From NCBI GenBank assembly GCA_963678705.1, contig OY783208.1:22966207-23030206 (forward strand): a stretch of DNA of 64,000 bases, given 5' to 3'. Positions 29,775 to 40,773 of this stretch are shown piece by piece. A program made the position numbers and the translations under genes. This DNA is from Panorpa germanica. Its lineage: Eukaryota; Arthropoda; Insecta; Mecoptera; Panorpidae. A model generated the notes under the pieces. That model did no database searches. It was not told the DNA's origin and saw only the letters and a list, made by a program, of their open reading frames with translations. How positions within the stretch are numbered: the stretch's first letter is position 1; the number at the start of each line of letters is the position of its first letter.

Positions 29775-30827
29775 ATGGCGGACAATGAAGCACCGGATAC
29801 AAAGCTGGACGTTATTAAAACGGAAATATTATTAGATGAATATGTAATTGAGGTGAAACCGGTACAAGATGAAATTACTGAGAAAATAAAAACTGAATTA
29901 ACGGAAATAGAAGAATATCAACAAAATATCGATAATTATAACGTCCCTGATTATTCAATAAATATGGATAATATGTTCGCAATATCAGATGCATTAATGT
30001 GTAATGTGGCGGAAGTGAATGATCCAGCTATTGAGATGGATAACCAGTATGCACTTCCGCCTGATCCAGAGAAACCATTTGTTTGTGGTATATGTGATAA
30101 AGCATATGCAAGAAGTCGAAGTTTAAAAATACACACACGAATTCATACACCAGAAATGTGTTTTTTATGTTCTACTTGTCAAAAACCATTTTCTAGATTA
30201 GATAATCTAAAAAGACATGAAGCTACCCATTCCGATGTTCGGCCATTTATTTGTGACAAGTGTCCAAAATCATTTGCAAGACTTGATAACTTAAAATTGC
30301 ACAAAAGTAGGCACATACAACAAAAAACACATATTTGTGATATTTGTTCAAAGTATTTTGTAAGTTTAAACAATTTGCGACAACATAAAAACACACATCT
30401 AGATGAGAAGCCTTTTCGTTGTAATGATTGTAACAAGACATTTTCTAGTGTGAGCGTTTTAAGACTTCACAAAAATACACATTTAGCTGATAGACCTTTT
30501 CCATGTAATGAATGTAATAAGTCGTTTGCAAACGAACGTGATTTGCGCCAGCATCGAAACACGCATATGGTTATCAAGCCGTTCGGGTGTGATGAGTGTG
30601 ACAGATCGTTCGCCAGTTTTAGCTCGTTGAAGTCGCATAAATCTAAACATCTAGAAGCTAATTTCTGCGTTTGTGACCAATGTAATAAATCGTTTATCAG
30701 TTTAAATGCGTTAAATTTCCATAAGAAGTCACATCGAGATAAGCCTTTTGCTTGTAACCAATGTGAAAAGGCGTTTGAAAAATTGGTTAATTTAAATAGG
30801 CATCAAACTTTAGTTCACAAAAAATAA
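29775..30827 (+). CDS. C2H2 zinc-finger protein, nine fingers (350 aa)
   Basis: The coding region is one exon, preceded by an acceptor (GTTTCAG at 29722), so a non-coding leader exon probably lies upstream. The acidic N-terminus (about residues 1-100) contains two IKTE SUMO-type motifs. Nine regular C2H2 fingers follow to the end (first FVCGICDKAYARSRSLKIH, last FACNQCEKAFEKLVNLNRH). The product is a probable nuclear sequence-specific DNA-binding protein whose target is unknown. AATAAA lies at 30902-30907. Confidence 0.88.
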   Translation: MADNEAPDTKLDVIKTEILLDEYVIEVKPVQDEITEKIKTELTEIEEYQQNIDNYNVPDYSINMDNMFAISDALMCNVAEVNDPAIEMDNQYALPPDPEKPFVCGICDKAYARSRSLKIHTRIHTPEMCFLCSTCQKPFSRLDNLKRHEATHSDVRPFICDKCPKSFARLDNLKLHKSRHIQQKTHICDICSKYFVSLNNLRQHKNTHLDEKPFRCNDCNKTFSSVSVLRLHKNTHLADRPFPCNECNKSFANERDLRQHRNTHMVIKPFGCDECDRSFASFSSLKSHKSKHLEANFCVCDQCNKSFISLNALNFHKKSHRDKPFACNQCEKAFEKLVNLNRHQTLVHKK

Positions 30828-30901
30828 TATTTAGTTATTTTCAAATTATGTAAATCTTATATAACATCTCACTATTATTATTTAGGTTCTGTGATAAATC
30901 C

Positions 30902-30907
30902 AATAAA
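30902..30907 (+). terminator. Poly(A) signal AATAAA after the nine-finger gene
   Basis: A canonical hexamer about 75 bases downstream of the stop codon in single-copy sequence. Confidence 0.5.
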
Positions 30908-31191
30908 AACATCATTTATTACTATCAGATATCCTTTTTTATTATTCCTTTTATCAATGACCTCCTTTCAATGCCAGAAAATTGTAGATATTTAAAATGT
31001 TGTAAAGCAGTTCTTTATTTAAGAGCATAGCGAACATAACTGCATCAAAAATTTCGATGAAATGTTATTTTTCTTTCAGAAAAAACTGTCTCATTAATTT
31101 AAGAAAATCTTATTTTTATTCGAATTAAAAATACACGTTTATCCATTCTTACAAGGGTATATTCAACTATAATGGAAAAATATCTTATTTT

Positions 31192-31263
31192 CAACGCCTG
31201 ATCAGCATGCAACTATACATACACAAATAGAAGTACATTTAGTTGTATACTGATCAGGCGTTG
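31192..31263. other. 72-base near-perfect hairpin
   Basis: CAACGCCTGATCAG pairs with CTGATCAGGCGTTG, and CAACTA pairs with TAGTTG after a four-base internal loop, leaving a loop of about 24 bases. Arm and loop sizes resemble a microRNA precursor, but a tiny transposon relic is equally possible. Confidence 0.45.
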
Positions 31264-31389
31264 CAATTTAAAAACTTACATTGGCATCTATTAAATAAAT
31301 AATTACCTTTATCTGTTACATCTACTGCTAAACAGATGGCGAAATTTATGTCTCTTCAGAAAATGAATTAAATTAATACCTATTAACTA

Positions 31390-31977
31390 ATGGGCTTGTG
31401 TCCTAGGTCTTAATTTCTATAAAAGTGTACTACATATTGATAAAGTGGGTTACTAGAACCTCAAATGTTCAATTATTTGTTAATAACTCCTTATATGTTA
31501 AGAGATATTAACAATTAAAAAAGTCATTTTGTCTCTTTAATTATTAAAGGGATTCAACATTGTACACATTCCAAATGCATGTGACATCACAACCGCTGCC
31601 AACCTTACAGATCATAAATTTCTGCTACATGTATTTATATATCAAAATATCAAATATTATTTACAGCTATATCAAGGAACAATAAAATTTCAATATTATG
31701 TCTGCCGTAACAGGGTTAAATAAAATAAAAACTTATTATTCTTTGACTTGACTTGGTTATTTGACTACCAACAGCTACAAAACATTACCACAGCACTGAT
31801 CTACTCAACAAATAACTGATTTTAAAATGCATTTCACGTCATACAAATGTTTAATTGTTATATCTCCTTCAATATTTAGATATTTAATAAAATAGACACG
31901 CCAATACACATTTATTAACATCAATTTCAATCAACAATTGAAAAATCGACCACTAGAAAATGAGGACACAAGCCCAT
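31390..31977 (+). mobile_element. Complete MITE-A copy with TA target duplication
   Basis: 588 bases with both termini intact (ATGGGCTTGTGTCCT and inverse), flanked by TA at 31388-31389 and 31978-31979. It is the cleanest copy in the window. Confidence 0.88.
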
Positions 31978-32066
31978 TAGATTTGCAGTATGAGATTGAA
32001 ATTAATTTACAAATTGTCAACACTTATGAACTTTTAAATATTTCACAAGATATATCTGTTCCAGGT

Positions 32067-32511
32067 TTAACTGATGTCTTCTGATCTGCCAGGTGCAGCT
32101 AATAATCCAACCTGCTTATCTGTCGGATGTTTAGCCACGTGACCGTCAAATGTTCCCTTATTTGGAAACACCATGCCACATAGATGACATTTAAAATTAC
32201 AATGCCAATGAAGATGATTAGCAAATTGAATAACTTCGTCAAATCCTTTTCTACATATATCACAGTTAAAATTTTTCGGATTCGTTTCATGAACTTTAAT
32301 ATGTTCTTCAAAATTGCTTCGAACTTTAAAATATTTTTTACATATTCCACATTGGAAGCAATTTAGTTCGTTGATGAAATGATGCTGTACTGGAGGAAGA
32401 AAGTCATCATATAGATCTTCCCTGTAAGCCAGTTTTACATTAACATCCATAATACAACGTTTTTTAGAGTCTTCTGAAACTTCTTTCTTCGCCTTTTTAG
32501 TTGTGGGTTCA
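32067..32511 (-). CDS. Terminal exon of a C2H2 zinc-finger gene (three fingers)
   Basis: The acceptor TCTTCTAG is at 32512-32519. The exon starts one base into a codon and runs 147 residues to a stop. It encodes a basic start (EPTTKKAKKEVSED) and three C2H2 fingers (FQCGICKKYFKVRSNFEEH, FNCDICRKGFDEVIQFANH, FKCHLCGMVFPNKGTFDGH). The upstream exon was not found. The first residues and about 45 bases of upstream intron match the exon at 34047-34194, so one arose by duplication. MITE-A copies flank it on both sides. Confidence 0.7.
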
Positions 32512-32579
32512 CTAGAAGAGAATAAACAAAATCTTAACTTCAAATTTATAAGCAACATAAACATACTAGAGTTTAGAGT

Positions 32580-33175
32580 TGTTTCAATTGTTGATTGAAC
32601 TTGACGTTAACAAATGTGTATTGGCGTGTCTATTTTATTAAATATCTAAATATTGACGGAGATATAGCAATTAAAAGTTTGAATTGTAGTTTTAGCGCTA
32701 GAAATGGTCGGCCATATTTGTATGAAGTGAAATGCATTTTAACGTCAGTTATTTGTTGAGTTGTGGTAATGTTTTGTAGCTGTTGGTAGTCGAAATAATC
32801 AAGTCAAGTCAAAGAATAATAAGTTTTCATTTTATTTAACCCTGCTAAGGCAGACATAATATTGAAATTTTATTATTCCTTGAGATAGCTGTAAATAATA
32901 TTTGATATTTTGATATATAAATACATATAGCAGAGATTTATGAGCTGTAAGGTTGGTAACCTTATACAAGGATTGTGATGTCACATGCATTTGGAATGTG
33001 TACAACGTTGAATCCCTTTAATAATTAAAGAGACAAAATGACTTTTTTAATTGTTAATATCTCTTAACATATAAGAAGTTATTAAAAAATAATTGAACAT
33101 TTGAGGTTCTAGTAACCCACTTTATTAATATGTAGTACACTTTTATAGAAATTAAGACATAGGACACAAGCCCAT
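32580..33175 (-). mobile_element. MITE-A copy lacking the R terminus
   Basis: Runs from inside the R block (TTTCAATTGTTGATTG) to an intact L end followed by TA. An FB-F fragment is joined directly after it. Confidence 0.8.
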
Positions 33176-33176
33176 T

Positions 33177-33490
33177 AGGTACCAAAGTTAGCCCATATAT
33201 AAAATTTCAACTTTCTAGCCCAATTTTTACCCTCGGGGAAAACCGCCTCCGTGCCCCAAGTTCATATTAAGTAATCCAAAATTTGAGTTTTCTACCGGAC
33301 CCCCTAATTTTCTCAAGGCCCCCTTTAGAAAAGAAACCCGTAATTAATTTACCTGCATTTGTATTACGCTCTGAAATATATTCATATTTCAAGAGTTAGA
33401 AATTCAAAAATTTTTAAAAGGGGTCCTGAAAAAATTATGGGACCCGGTAGGAAACTTTTGAGAAAGCTCAATATTTTGGATTTTGTAGTA
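33177..33490 (+). mobile_element. FB-F fragment
   Basis: AGGTACCAAAGTTAGCCCAT, then a GGGGAAAACCGCC-type stretch and CCGGTAGGAAACTTTTGAG; these match the arms of the APC-intron copies. Confidence 0.5.
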
Positions 33491-33778
33491 ATTCAATATC
33501 TTTGATAGAGGACTCAATTTGCTAGATATTGAGCTACACCGCTCAAAATATGCACTAGTTGTCAAAAGTAAAATTGAAAAAAATGAGATTTTTCATCAAA
33601 AAATAAATGGAAATTTGAAACAGTTACTAATCTTTGAAAATGTCGATATTTTATGTAAATTTTTGCATTATTTAGTCAAAATCCATTGCTTGGATTTATA
33701 CCGAAGGACTTTTACAACACAACCAAGTGGCATTAAACAAAATAATCTTTTAAATGATTTACTTTCATTAAACTTTGC

Positions 33779-33965
33779 AATATATTGATTAGGTGGGTTA
33801 CTAGAACCTCAAATGTTCAATTATTTGTTAATAACTCCTTATATGTTAAGAGATATTAACAATTAAAAAAATCACTTTGTCTCTTTAATTATTAAAGGGA
33901 TTCAACGTTGTACACATTCCTAATGCATGTGACATCACATTCGCAGAGTTGCCATCTCTTTTATA
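33779..33965 (+). mobile_element. MITE-A left-half fragment
   Basis: From ATATATTGATTAGGTGGGTT to the hairpin region (TCTTTTATACAACAGACACG), then broken. It lies about 80 bases from the duplicated exon at 34047. Confidence 0.65.
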
Positions 33966-34046
33966 CAACAGACACGCTACTAACAGCTGGTCTGTATATC
34001 CCATCAAGTTTTATATGACAAAGGTAACAAGGAATAATAATCTTAA

Positions 34047-34194
34047 TTACTTATTTCTCTTGGAATTGCGCCTTACTGGACGAGGAGGCTTATCCTTTGG
34101 GGCTGTCTCTGTCGGCTCTGGCTCTTCAACTTTCACTACGACGTCTTTAAAGTCTTCTGAATCTTCTTTCTTCTCCATTTTAATTGCAGGTTCC
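34047..34194 (-). CDS. Duplicated alternative terminal exon or exon relic, no fingers
   Basis: It follows the acceptor CTCTTTTAG and has the same starting phase as the exon at 32511. It reads EPAIKMEKKEDSEDFKDVVV, then VKVEEPEPTETAPKDKPPRP and a short basic end, 48 residues to TAA. It resembles the first residues of the zinc-finger exon (EPTTKKAKKEVSED) and then diverges. A GTAAGG inside could be a donor, but its phase does not fit the downstream finger exon. It may be an alternative last exon or a decayed duplicate. Confidence 0.4.
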
Positions 34195-34244
34195 CTAAAA
34201 GAGAATAAACAAAATCTTTACTTCAACTTTATAAGAAATATAAA

Positions 34245-35893
34245 CAGGGCCGTCTTTAACCTATTGGAGGCCCTGGGCATGTTAGGATAATGGGGCCCCT
34301 ATGACTTTGACAGAACACTATTTTGTTAGAATAGACAAAGAAACTAGATAAACAAGGTTAAATATTTATTTTTATTAACAATCACATGAAACAAATAGAT
34401 AAATGTAATATAGTCCACAAAATTAACTCTTTTAACATTTACAGATTAGTGCTTAAAAATCTATGTTATTTGAAGAGGAACCCTTCTAGATTTCTGATGG
34501 GCAAAATCGTTAATCACTTCTTCAAAATCTATGCTTTTTAGCACATCATATTCTATGGACATCAGCGACAAATTGGTTAATCTCTCTTGAAGCATTGTAC
34601 TTCTTAATTCATTTTTAATTCTTTTTAATTTGGAGAAGGAGCGTTCTCCACTGCCGTTAGTTACCATCATGCTTAAAAAGATTCTCAATGCGATTTCTAC
34701 ATTTGGAAATGTGTCTTCAATTTTGTTTTCTTTCAAAAGTTGATATATTTTTAATATACAATCCTTATTTTCACTGTCATCAATTTTCAAGTATTCTGTT
34801 AAATGCAAACATTCTATTTCTGACTCTTTCTCATTAATATCTTCATAATAAAATTCAGCAAATTCTTTGCAACTTTGTCTCAACTCTTCAGAATTGAGAG
34901 TTTTTAAGAGAAAAAATAAATCAAAACGTTTACTGATATTCTTATACGAATTTAATCGCTGTTTAGACGTCGAAAAAAAATTCTCAAGGACATCCACACA
35001 ATTTGCTCATGGAAACTCAAGGTATTAAGAAGGAGGATTTGGATCCATCATACCGCACTTATTTAGTACGAAAAGAATCGTCATGTTGCGAATGCGTTCT
35101 CTGTCTATATTGCGAATGGATATTTGACAAATTATTGTTTTTATGTAGAATATACGGAAGTAATAATGAAGAAGTCTTCATTTATAATAAAAAAACCTCA
35201 ATGTGAACTGAAGTTCTCAAAAAAACAAATCTATCAGATCACAAATTCCATTGTTTTATTAAAATTCATTGTAAATAAATAAAATATGTACATATTATTA
35301 GCATTTATATTAGACTGGGCCAAAAAAAATCAAGTATTTTTTTTTTAAAGGTACATTGAAAATCTTATTCGGGATGTCAAAAAAATTTTTTTGTGAAAGT
35401 TTGACCCCTTAAAATCAAAATTAACAGGTCTATCATCGCAATTTTAGATTTTTATTCTTCTTTCAAATTCTGTTTTAAGAACTTCTAAACCATCAAGCTA
35501 AAAAAATTGAACTATATTTATGCTTATAGGAAATTAAATGCTCTACAAAAAATGATGAGTGTACTACTGATGATTTTTCTTTAAAATGGGTATGTGCTTA
35601 GTATACCATTATATATTTAAATTTATTTAAGCATGCTGAAGTCGGAAAGCCTAATTTTTGGGCGAGAGTAGAATAGCTTCGCGCATTTACGAGTAAAAGC
35701 GAGTAAGTTGGTATTTTAGTCAGTAATTTAGGTTCGATTTCTTCGAATCAAATAAGTTTTTTGGTAATAAATATTGGTTATCGTTTGATGATCTGACAGG
35801 AACTAGGAACTTTGTATTTGATCTGAGGGGGGCCCTATCGATCGCGGGGCCCTGGGCACTTGCCCAAAGTGCCCAATGGGAAAGAGGGGTCTG
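34245..35893 (-). mobile_element. hAT element remnant with 8-bp target duplication
   Basis: The element begins CAGGGCCGTC and ends in the inverse of CAGACCCCTC, flanked on both sides by AATATAAA (34237-34244 and 35894-35901), the 8-bp duplication expected of hAT. The minus strand keeps the C-terminal dimerisation region of a hAT transposase. The related site near 32545 (CAACATAAACATAC) is unoccupied and confirms the boundary. Confidence 0.8.
34461..34997 (-). pseudogene. hAT transposase C-terminal fragment (178 codons)
   Basis: It contains TNGSGERSFSKLKRIKNELR and NLSLMSIEYDVL, matching the hAT C-terminal dimerisation domain (GSAERSFSxLKxIKxxLRSTM pattern) of the ZMYM1-like branch. The N-terminal zinc finger and most of the catalytic core are missing, so this is an inactive relic. 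Confidence 0.7.
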
Positions 35894-35924
35894 AATATAA
35901 ACATATCAAAAGTAATGAAAATGG

Positions 35925-36620
35925 TAGTTGTTCGATACACCTACACTTTTTGTTTTCAATCTTGTAAAAAAAATACTACATTTTCGTATGCTCTATGATA
36001 CTTTGAATATTCTCAAAACATGTACAAATAACTACGTAATATTCATTATACCACTTTTTAATTAGAAATAGACAATATTAATCGTTAAAGTTGAAACTTA
36101 AAGTTGAGGTTAGAAATAATACGACATTGTTCCATATATAAACGGCGTCATATTTCTTATATTCTATATTGTGTATTTCTAAATAAAAATTAGGTAATTA
36201 TTCGATATAGCTACACCTTTTGTTTTGAACCTCATTAAAAAACTACTGCATTTTTGTGTGTTTTATGGCGTTTGTTGTATGCTCAAAACATGTACAAATC
36301 TTACGCAATATAAATTATAACATTTTTTATTTAGAAATAGACAACATTAATAGTTCAAGTTAAATTTTCAATTTTGAGGTTAGAAATAAATTGACTCAAT
36401 GTTCCATATATAAGTAAAAATGGTGTCATATTTCACATTTATTAGTAAACTTTAAGCATAAATTCTGCATATTTTTTAATAAAAAATTGTATGAGGTATA
36501 TTACGTGTGATTTGTACATGTTTTCACTATAATAAAAACATCATAAAATATACGAAAGTGCAATAGTTTTTTTATAAGATTCAAAACAAAAGGTGTAGCT
36601 ATATCGAATAATTAACAAAA
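35925..36620. mobile_element. FB-G elements, one nested or tandem pair
   Basis: TTCGATACACCTACACTTTT near 35931 and TTCGATATAGCTACACCTTT near 36199 are two left ends; a shared right arm ends AAAACAAAAGGTGTAGCTAT near 36604. The right half is about 95% like the copy at 51260-51592. Confidence 0.55.
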
Positions 36621-37077
36621 ATTAGTATAATTAATATTAAGTAGATAATTAATATTGGTATAATTAATTTAAGTGATTTATGCAAGTTTGACTATATTAA
36701 ACGCGTTCTTTTAAAAGTTTCAAAACAAAATACATAATATAAACAACAAGATAATAATACAAATAATAAGATTAATTGCTTATAATAATTACATTTTCCA
36801 AATTTTAGATTAGAACAAAAATTATAAACTCTAAACAATATATTCACAATTTTTATAAAATTATCAATTTCGTTTTGACTTTAAAACCATTTAAAACTAT
36901 TTGATATTTCAAATTGTTTAAAAAAATATTAAACAACAAGTGACGTTTGTGAAATACAAAGATTCAAGTGATTTGAAGCAGAGATTCTCAAACTATTATA
37001 TAAGTTTGTTACTATAGGAATATTAAGTTGCTATTTTAAAAAAAAATTGTTATAATCCTAGCCATACGTTTCGAGTA
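36621..37077. other. AT-rich spacer, no gene seen
   Basis: Includes short TATAATTAATAT repeats near 36640-36665. No exon or element boundary was found. Confidence 0.3.
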
Positions 37078-38010
37078 GTACTATATATTGATTAGGTTGG
37101 CTAAACTATTTTTTAATAAGTCGCTTTATTATAGGAAATATTATTAATGGATTTGTAAACTTTTAATTATTGATTGAAATTGATGTTAATAAATGTGTAT
37201 TGGCGTGTTTATTTTATTAAATATCTAAATATTGACGGAGATATAGCAATTAAAAGTTTGAATTGTAGTTTTAGCGCTAGAGATGTCGGCCATATTTATG
37301 AGGTAACATGTAGTGGGGATAGGTCAGTTATTTGTTGAGTAGGTCAGTGCTGCGGTAATGTTTTGTAGCTGTTAGTAGTCGAATAATCAAATAAGTCAAA
37401 GAATAATAAGTTTTTATTTTATTTAACCCTGTTACGGCAGACATAATATTGACATTTGATTGTTCCTTGAAATAGCTGTAAATAATATATGATATTTTGA
37501 TATATAAATACATATAGCAGAGATTTATGAGCTGTAAGGTTGGTAACTTGTCAGAGTTCTGTCAAGAATATATAGTTCAAATTACGAGAGTTCGGCGGCG
37601 ACTCATACTTAAAACCAGTTGTAGGGAATAAACTGCCGATATAACTAAAAAGCACTGATTTACTTATTTTTCTATAATGAATATAAAAACGAATAAGATA
37701 AAGTTCATTATCGTATTATAGATTTATACCGCTTCTAAAACCTCTTTTAGGTAAAAGTTATTAATAAGCTATCTCTTTTACGCTCTGTTGTATAATAGAG
37801 ATAGCAACATAGCCGTTGTGATGTCACATGCATTTGGAATGTGTACAACGTTGAATCCCTTTAATAATTAAAGAGACAAAATGACTTTTTAATTGTTAAT
37901 ATCTCCTAACATATAAGGAGTTATTAACAAATAATTGAACATTTGAGGTTCTACTAACCAACTTTATCAATATATAGTACACTTTTATATAAATTAAGAC
38001 TTAGGACATT
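37078..38010 (-). mobile_element. MITE-A copy carrying an inserted TIR-D fragment
   Basis: A 60-base L-type stub (37078-37142) precedes a minus-oriented copy with a degraded R end (ATGGATTTG). At 37563-37770 it is interrupted by TIR-D sequence (TATAGTTCAAATTACGAGAG onward). The L end is degraded (ACTTAGGACATT). Confidence 0.7.
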
Positions 38011-38420
38011 CAATATTAAGACATGGTACACAAATCCTTTCTGCAATCTGTTAACAGCCAACTTATGTCACTGGAAAGCTTTATCTAATTATAACTTGGC
38101 TGTCAAACTTTCAATGTTTTTATTTAATTTGTAACAAAGTACTTTTTAATTAGTAATAAAGGCATATTTATCAATTATTATTTTCTTTTTATGGTTATTT
38201 ATAGATATTAGGTGAGTATTAATTATAATGACATAGTCTTGGAAATATATTCATATATCTTTTTGTTTCTAACCTCAAAATTGACCATGAATATTGACTA
38301 TTTCTTAAATAAAAGTGGTGTAATTAATATTACGTAGCGATTGTAATTGTAATTTTTAGTATTGTAGATAATTGCCTTTATTTTAATAGAAATAACACTA
38401 ATATTTTCATTGTAGTTGCG

Positions 38421-39383
38421 ATGACAGAAGGAGCTGCTTTAGTGTGCCCCCTATTTGTGAAAGAGGAGCCTCTCTTACACGAAGACATCAAAATAGAAGA
38501 CACTTTATTAACCAATGATGTCAATTATTTAGTAGAATGCGTTATAAAAGAAGAAGCCGATGATGAAAATCTACAAAATCAAGATGACTCCAAAAACTAT
38601 TTAAAAATGTGTATCGTTGAAGGGTCTCCAATAAAAACAGTGATGTGTAAATTATGTGAAAAAAGTTTCAAAAATATAAGTACATTTAAAAGACATTTTC
38701 TTGTTCATTCAGAAGAAAAAAAATATAAGTGTCATCAATGTGATATGAAATTTAAACTACCTGGTGTTTTAAAACGACATTTAATAGTGCACTCGGATGT
38801 GAGGACTTATCAGTGTACATTATGTGATAAAAAATATAAAACTAAACAGCATTTAAATCAACATTTAGCTTTGCATACTGACAGGAGAGAGTTTGAGTGC
38901 CATATATGTGACAAAGGTTTCAAAACGAAGCCACAGTTGAAGAAGCACTTTGTTGTGCATTCAGAACATCGTGATTTTGTTTGTTCTTTGTGCAACAAGG
39001 GTTTCAAGTCCAAGGCGGAGCTCACAAAACATTCAACAATACACAACAGAAAAACTGAATTCCAATGTTACATTTGTTCGAAAGGTTTCACAGCTATTGA
39101 CGAGCTGAACAAACACAAAAAAGCGCACGCCGACGTCAAAAAACATAACTGTGCGATTTGTAGTAAAGGGTTTATAAGGTCAAGTGAATTAAAAAGGCAC
39201 TACCTAGTGCACACGGACGAAAGAAGTTTCAAATGTGGGTTTTGTGGCGTGGGCTTTAAGCAAAAGATAACTTTAAAAAGACATTTGTTGTTACACACAG
39301 AAGTGTGGCAGTATCAGTGTGGCAAGTGTGATTGTTCGTTTAAAAGAAATCACGATTTTCAAAATCACTTGAAAATGCATTAA
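38421..39383 (+). CDS. C2H2 zinc-finger protein, nine fingers (320 aa)
   Basis: Single coding exon, preceded by an acceptor (ATTGTAG at 38415), which implies a leader exon upstream. The N-terminus (about 70 residues) is acidic with VKEE, IKIE and IKEE SUMO-type motifs. Nine C2H2 fingers follow (first VMCKLCEKSFKNISTFKRH, last YQCGKCDCSFKRNHDFQNH) and the protein ends KMH. The TAA stop lies inside the TTAA target duplication of the mobile element that begins directly after it. The first AATAAA downstream (about 39680) is inside that element. Confidence 0.88.
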   Translation: MTEGAALVCPLFVKEEPLLHEDIKIEDTLLTNDVNYLVECVIKEEADDENLQNQDDSKNYLKMCIVEGSPIKTVMCKLCEKSFKNISTFKRHFLVHSEEKKYKCHQCDMKFKLPGVLKRHLIVHSDVRTYQCTLCDKKYKTKQHLNQHLALHTDRREFECHICDKGFKTKPQLKKHFVVHSEHRDFVCSLCNKGFKSKAELTKHSTIHNRKTEFQCYICSKGFTAIDELNKHKKAHADVKKHNCAICSKGFIRSSELKRHYLVHTDERSFKCGFCGVGFKQKITLKRHLLLHTEVWQYQCGKCDCSFKRNHDFQNHLKMH

Positions 39384-40120
39384 GGAGGTACAGGAGGTTA
39401 ACGTAAATGATGAAAACGTTGTGAAATTTGGAGGGTCGATACAAATAGTTAAAAATTTAAGAGACTTAGGGTTCCTAGTTTTCTTTTTATACATGATTAA
39501 AAATAGTCATTTTCCATACAAATCATAATTTTTAGCTCAATTTCACCACATAATATAACTTTTAACTATAAAAAAATGGTGACACGGCTTTCAAAAACTA
39601 GGTGTATATAAAATAATCTTTTCTGTAACTATTGCAAAAAGAAAATTATCAAAAGGATACCTATTTACGAAAATATTTAAATAAAACCTTTAAGAAACAG
39701 TAAATGTAGGTTATAAGCCGACAACGTTGCAAATGCCAATTTGAGCGGGAAATTCAAAATCTCAATAAATATTTTATAAAATATAACAATTTATTTGTCG
39801 AAGAACCAAATCACGCATGCGTCAACACACGTAAATTTACAGCGTTGCCAAATTTATTATTCCTTTTTCAAAATATTTAATTTGAATTTAAATTGAATTA
39901 ATATAAATTTGATATTAATTATAGGTAATTTTTAATTTATTTAACTATTATATGCATAAAAAATCCTTTTAACAGCAAAAAGCAGTTTAATTGGTGAATT
40001 GAAAAATTCATTTTCAAAGATACAGTCCCAATATTTGCTTGTCCCTCATGTACTTCGTATTTTGCATTTCGTATTACCGAGAGATAAGCTTTTAGTATTG
40101 ACGGTACGTCCTGTACCTCC
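39384..40120. mobile_element. TTAA-target element, complete, at a gene's stop codon
   Basis: 737 bases flanked by TTAA at 39380-39383 and 40121-40124, with terminal repeats GGAGGTACAGGAGGT and the inverse of GGAGGTACAGGACGT. TTAA target use is typical of piggyBac-type elements, although the termini do not start with the usual CC. No transposase is encoded. Left-part copies lie at 45334, 58819 and 63345. Confidence 0.7.
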
Positions 40121-40124
40121 TTAA

Positions 40125-40773
40125 TCACTTGTCAGTGTCACTTTAAATGCGCAGTAGACGTATGCGCACGCGGACAACTGTGGGCAATAGACAAATGCCC
40201 ACACTTATTATTATTATATATTTTTTACCAGGAAACAATAAGTTTTTTTCATTTAAATGTTTTTAGTTTTTGTAAAATCTTTTGTAGTAACTAACAATTA
40301 CGTTTTTGCTAATTGGGAAGGTGCCCTTTTTATCGCATAAAGTATTTATGTTGTTGTAAAACTGAAGTAAAATAATTTATTGTAATTTTGTTTGTTGTAA
40401 AATTGTATTGAGTTTTACAAAAATGACGTCATTCAGCGTTTGCTTGTGGAAAAATAATTTTTATTTTCCGACCCAATTAGCAAAAATTTAATTAGATTTA
40501 CTTTTAGATAAACTTGAAGGATTATTTTAGATTTTGAATGTATATATAATTTATGTATGAATTGTTTTTTTTAAATTCTTTAAACTTGAATAAATCTACT
40601 TTATTTACAAATCCTAAGTTTATTTTTAATGTTATAAGTCCAGAGGTGGACTTCGTGGAGTAAATTTAAGCACCAACTACACACTTTTTGAGACTCACAA
40701 TGATTTTTCTCCTATACTACATGCTTCTGTTGTCGCCTACACGTACAGAAAATGTTTGTATTGTAGGACTCCT
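40125..40773 (+). other. Former 3' flank of the nine-finger gene
   Basis: AT-rich single-copy sequence with AATAAA near 40588. It would have been the original 3' UTR region before the TTAA element was inserted. Confidence 0.35.

Noticed and set aside
35003..35206. 67-aa plus frame inside the hAT remnant
   Set aside because: It runs opposite to the transposase fragment and shows no hAT zinc-finger pattern.
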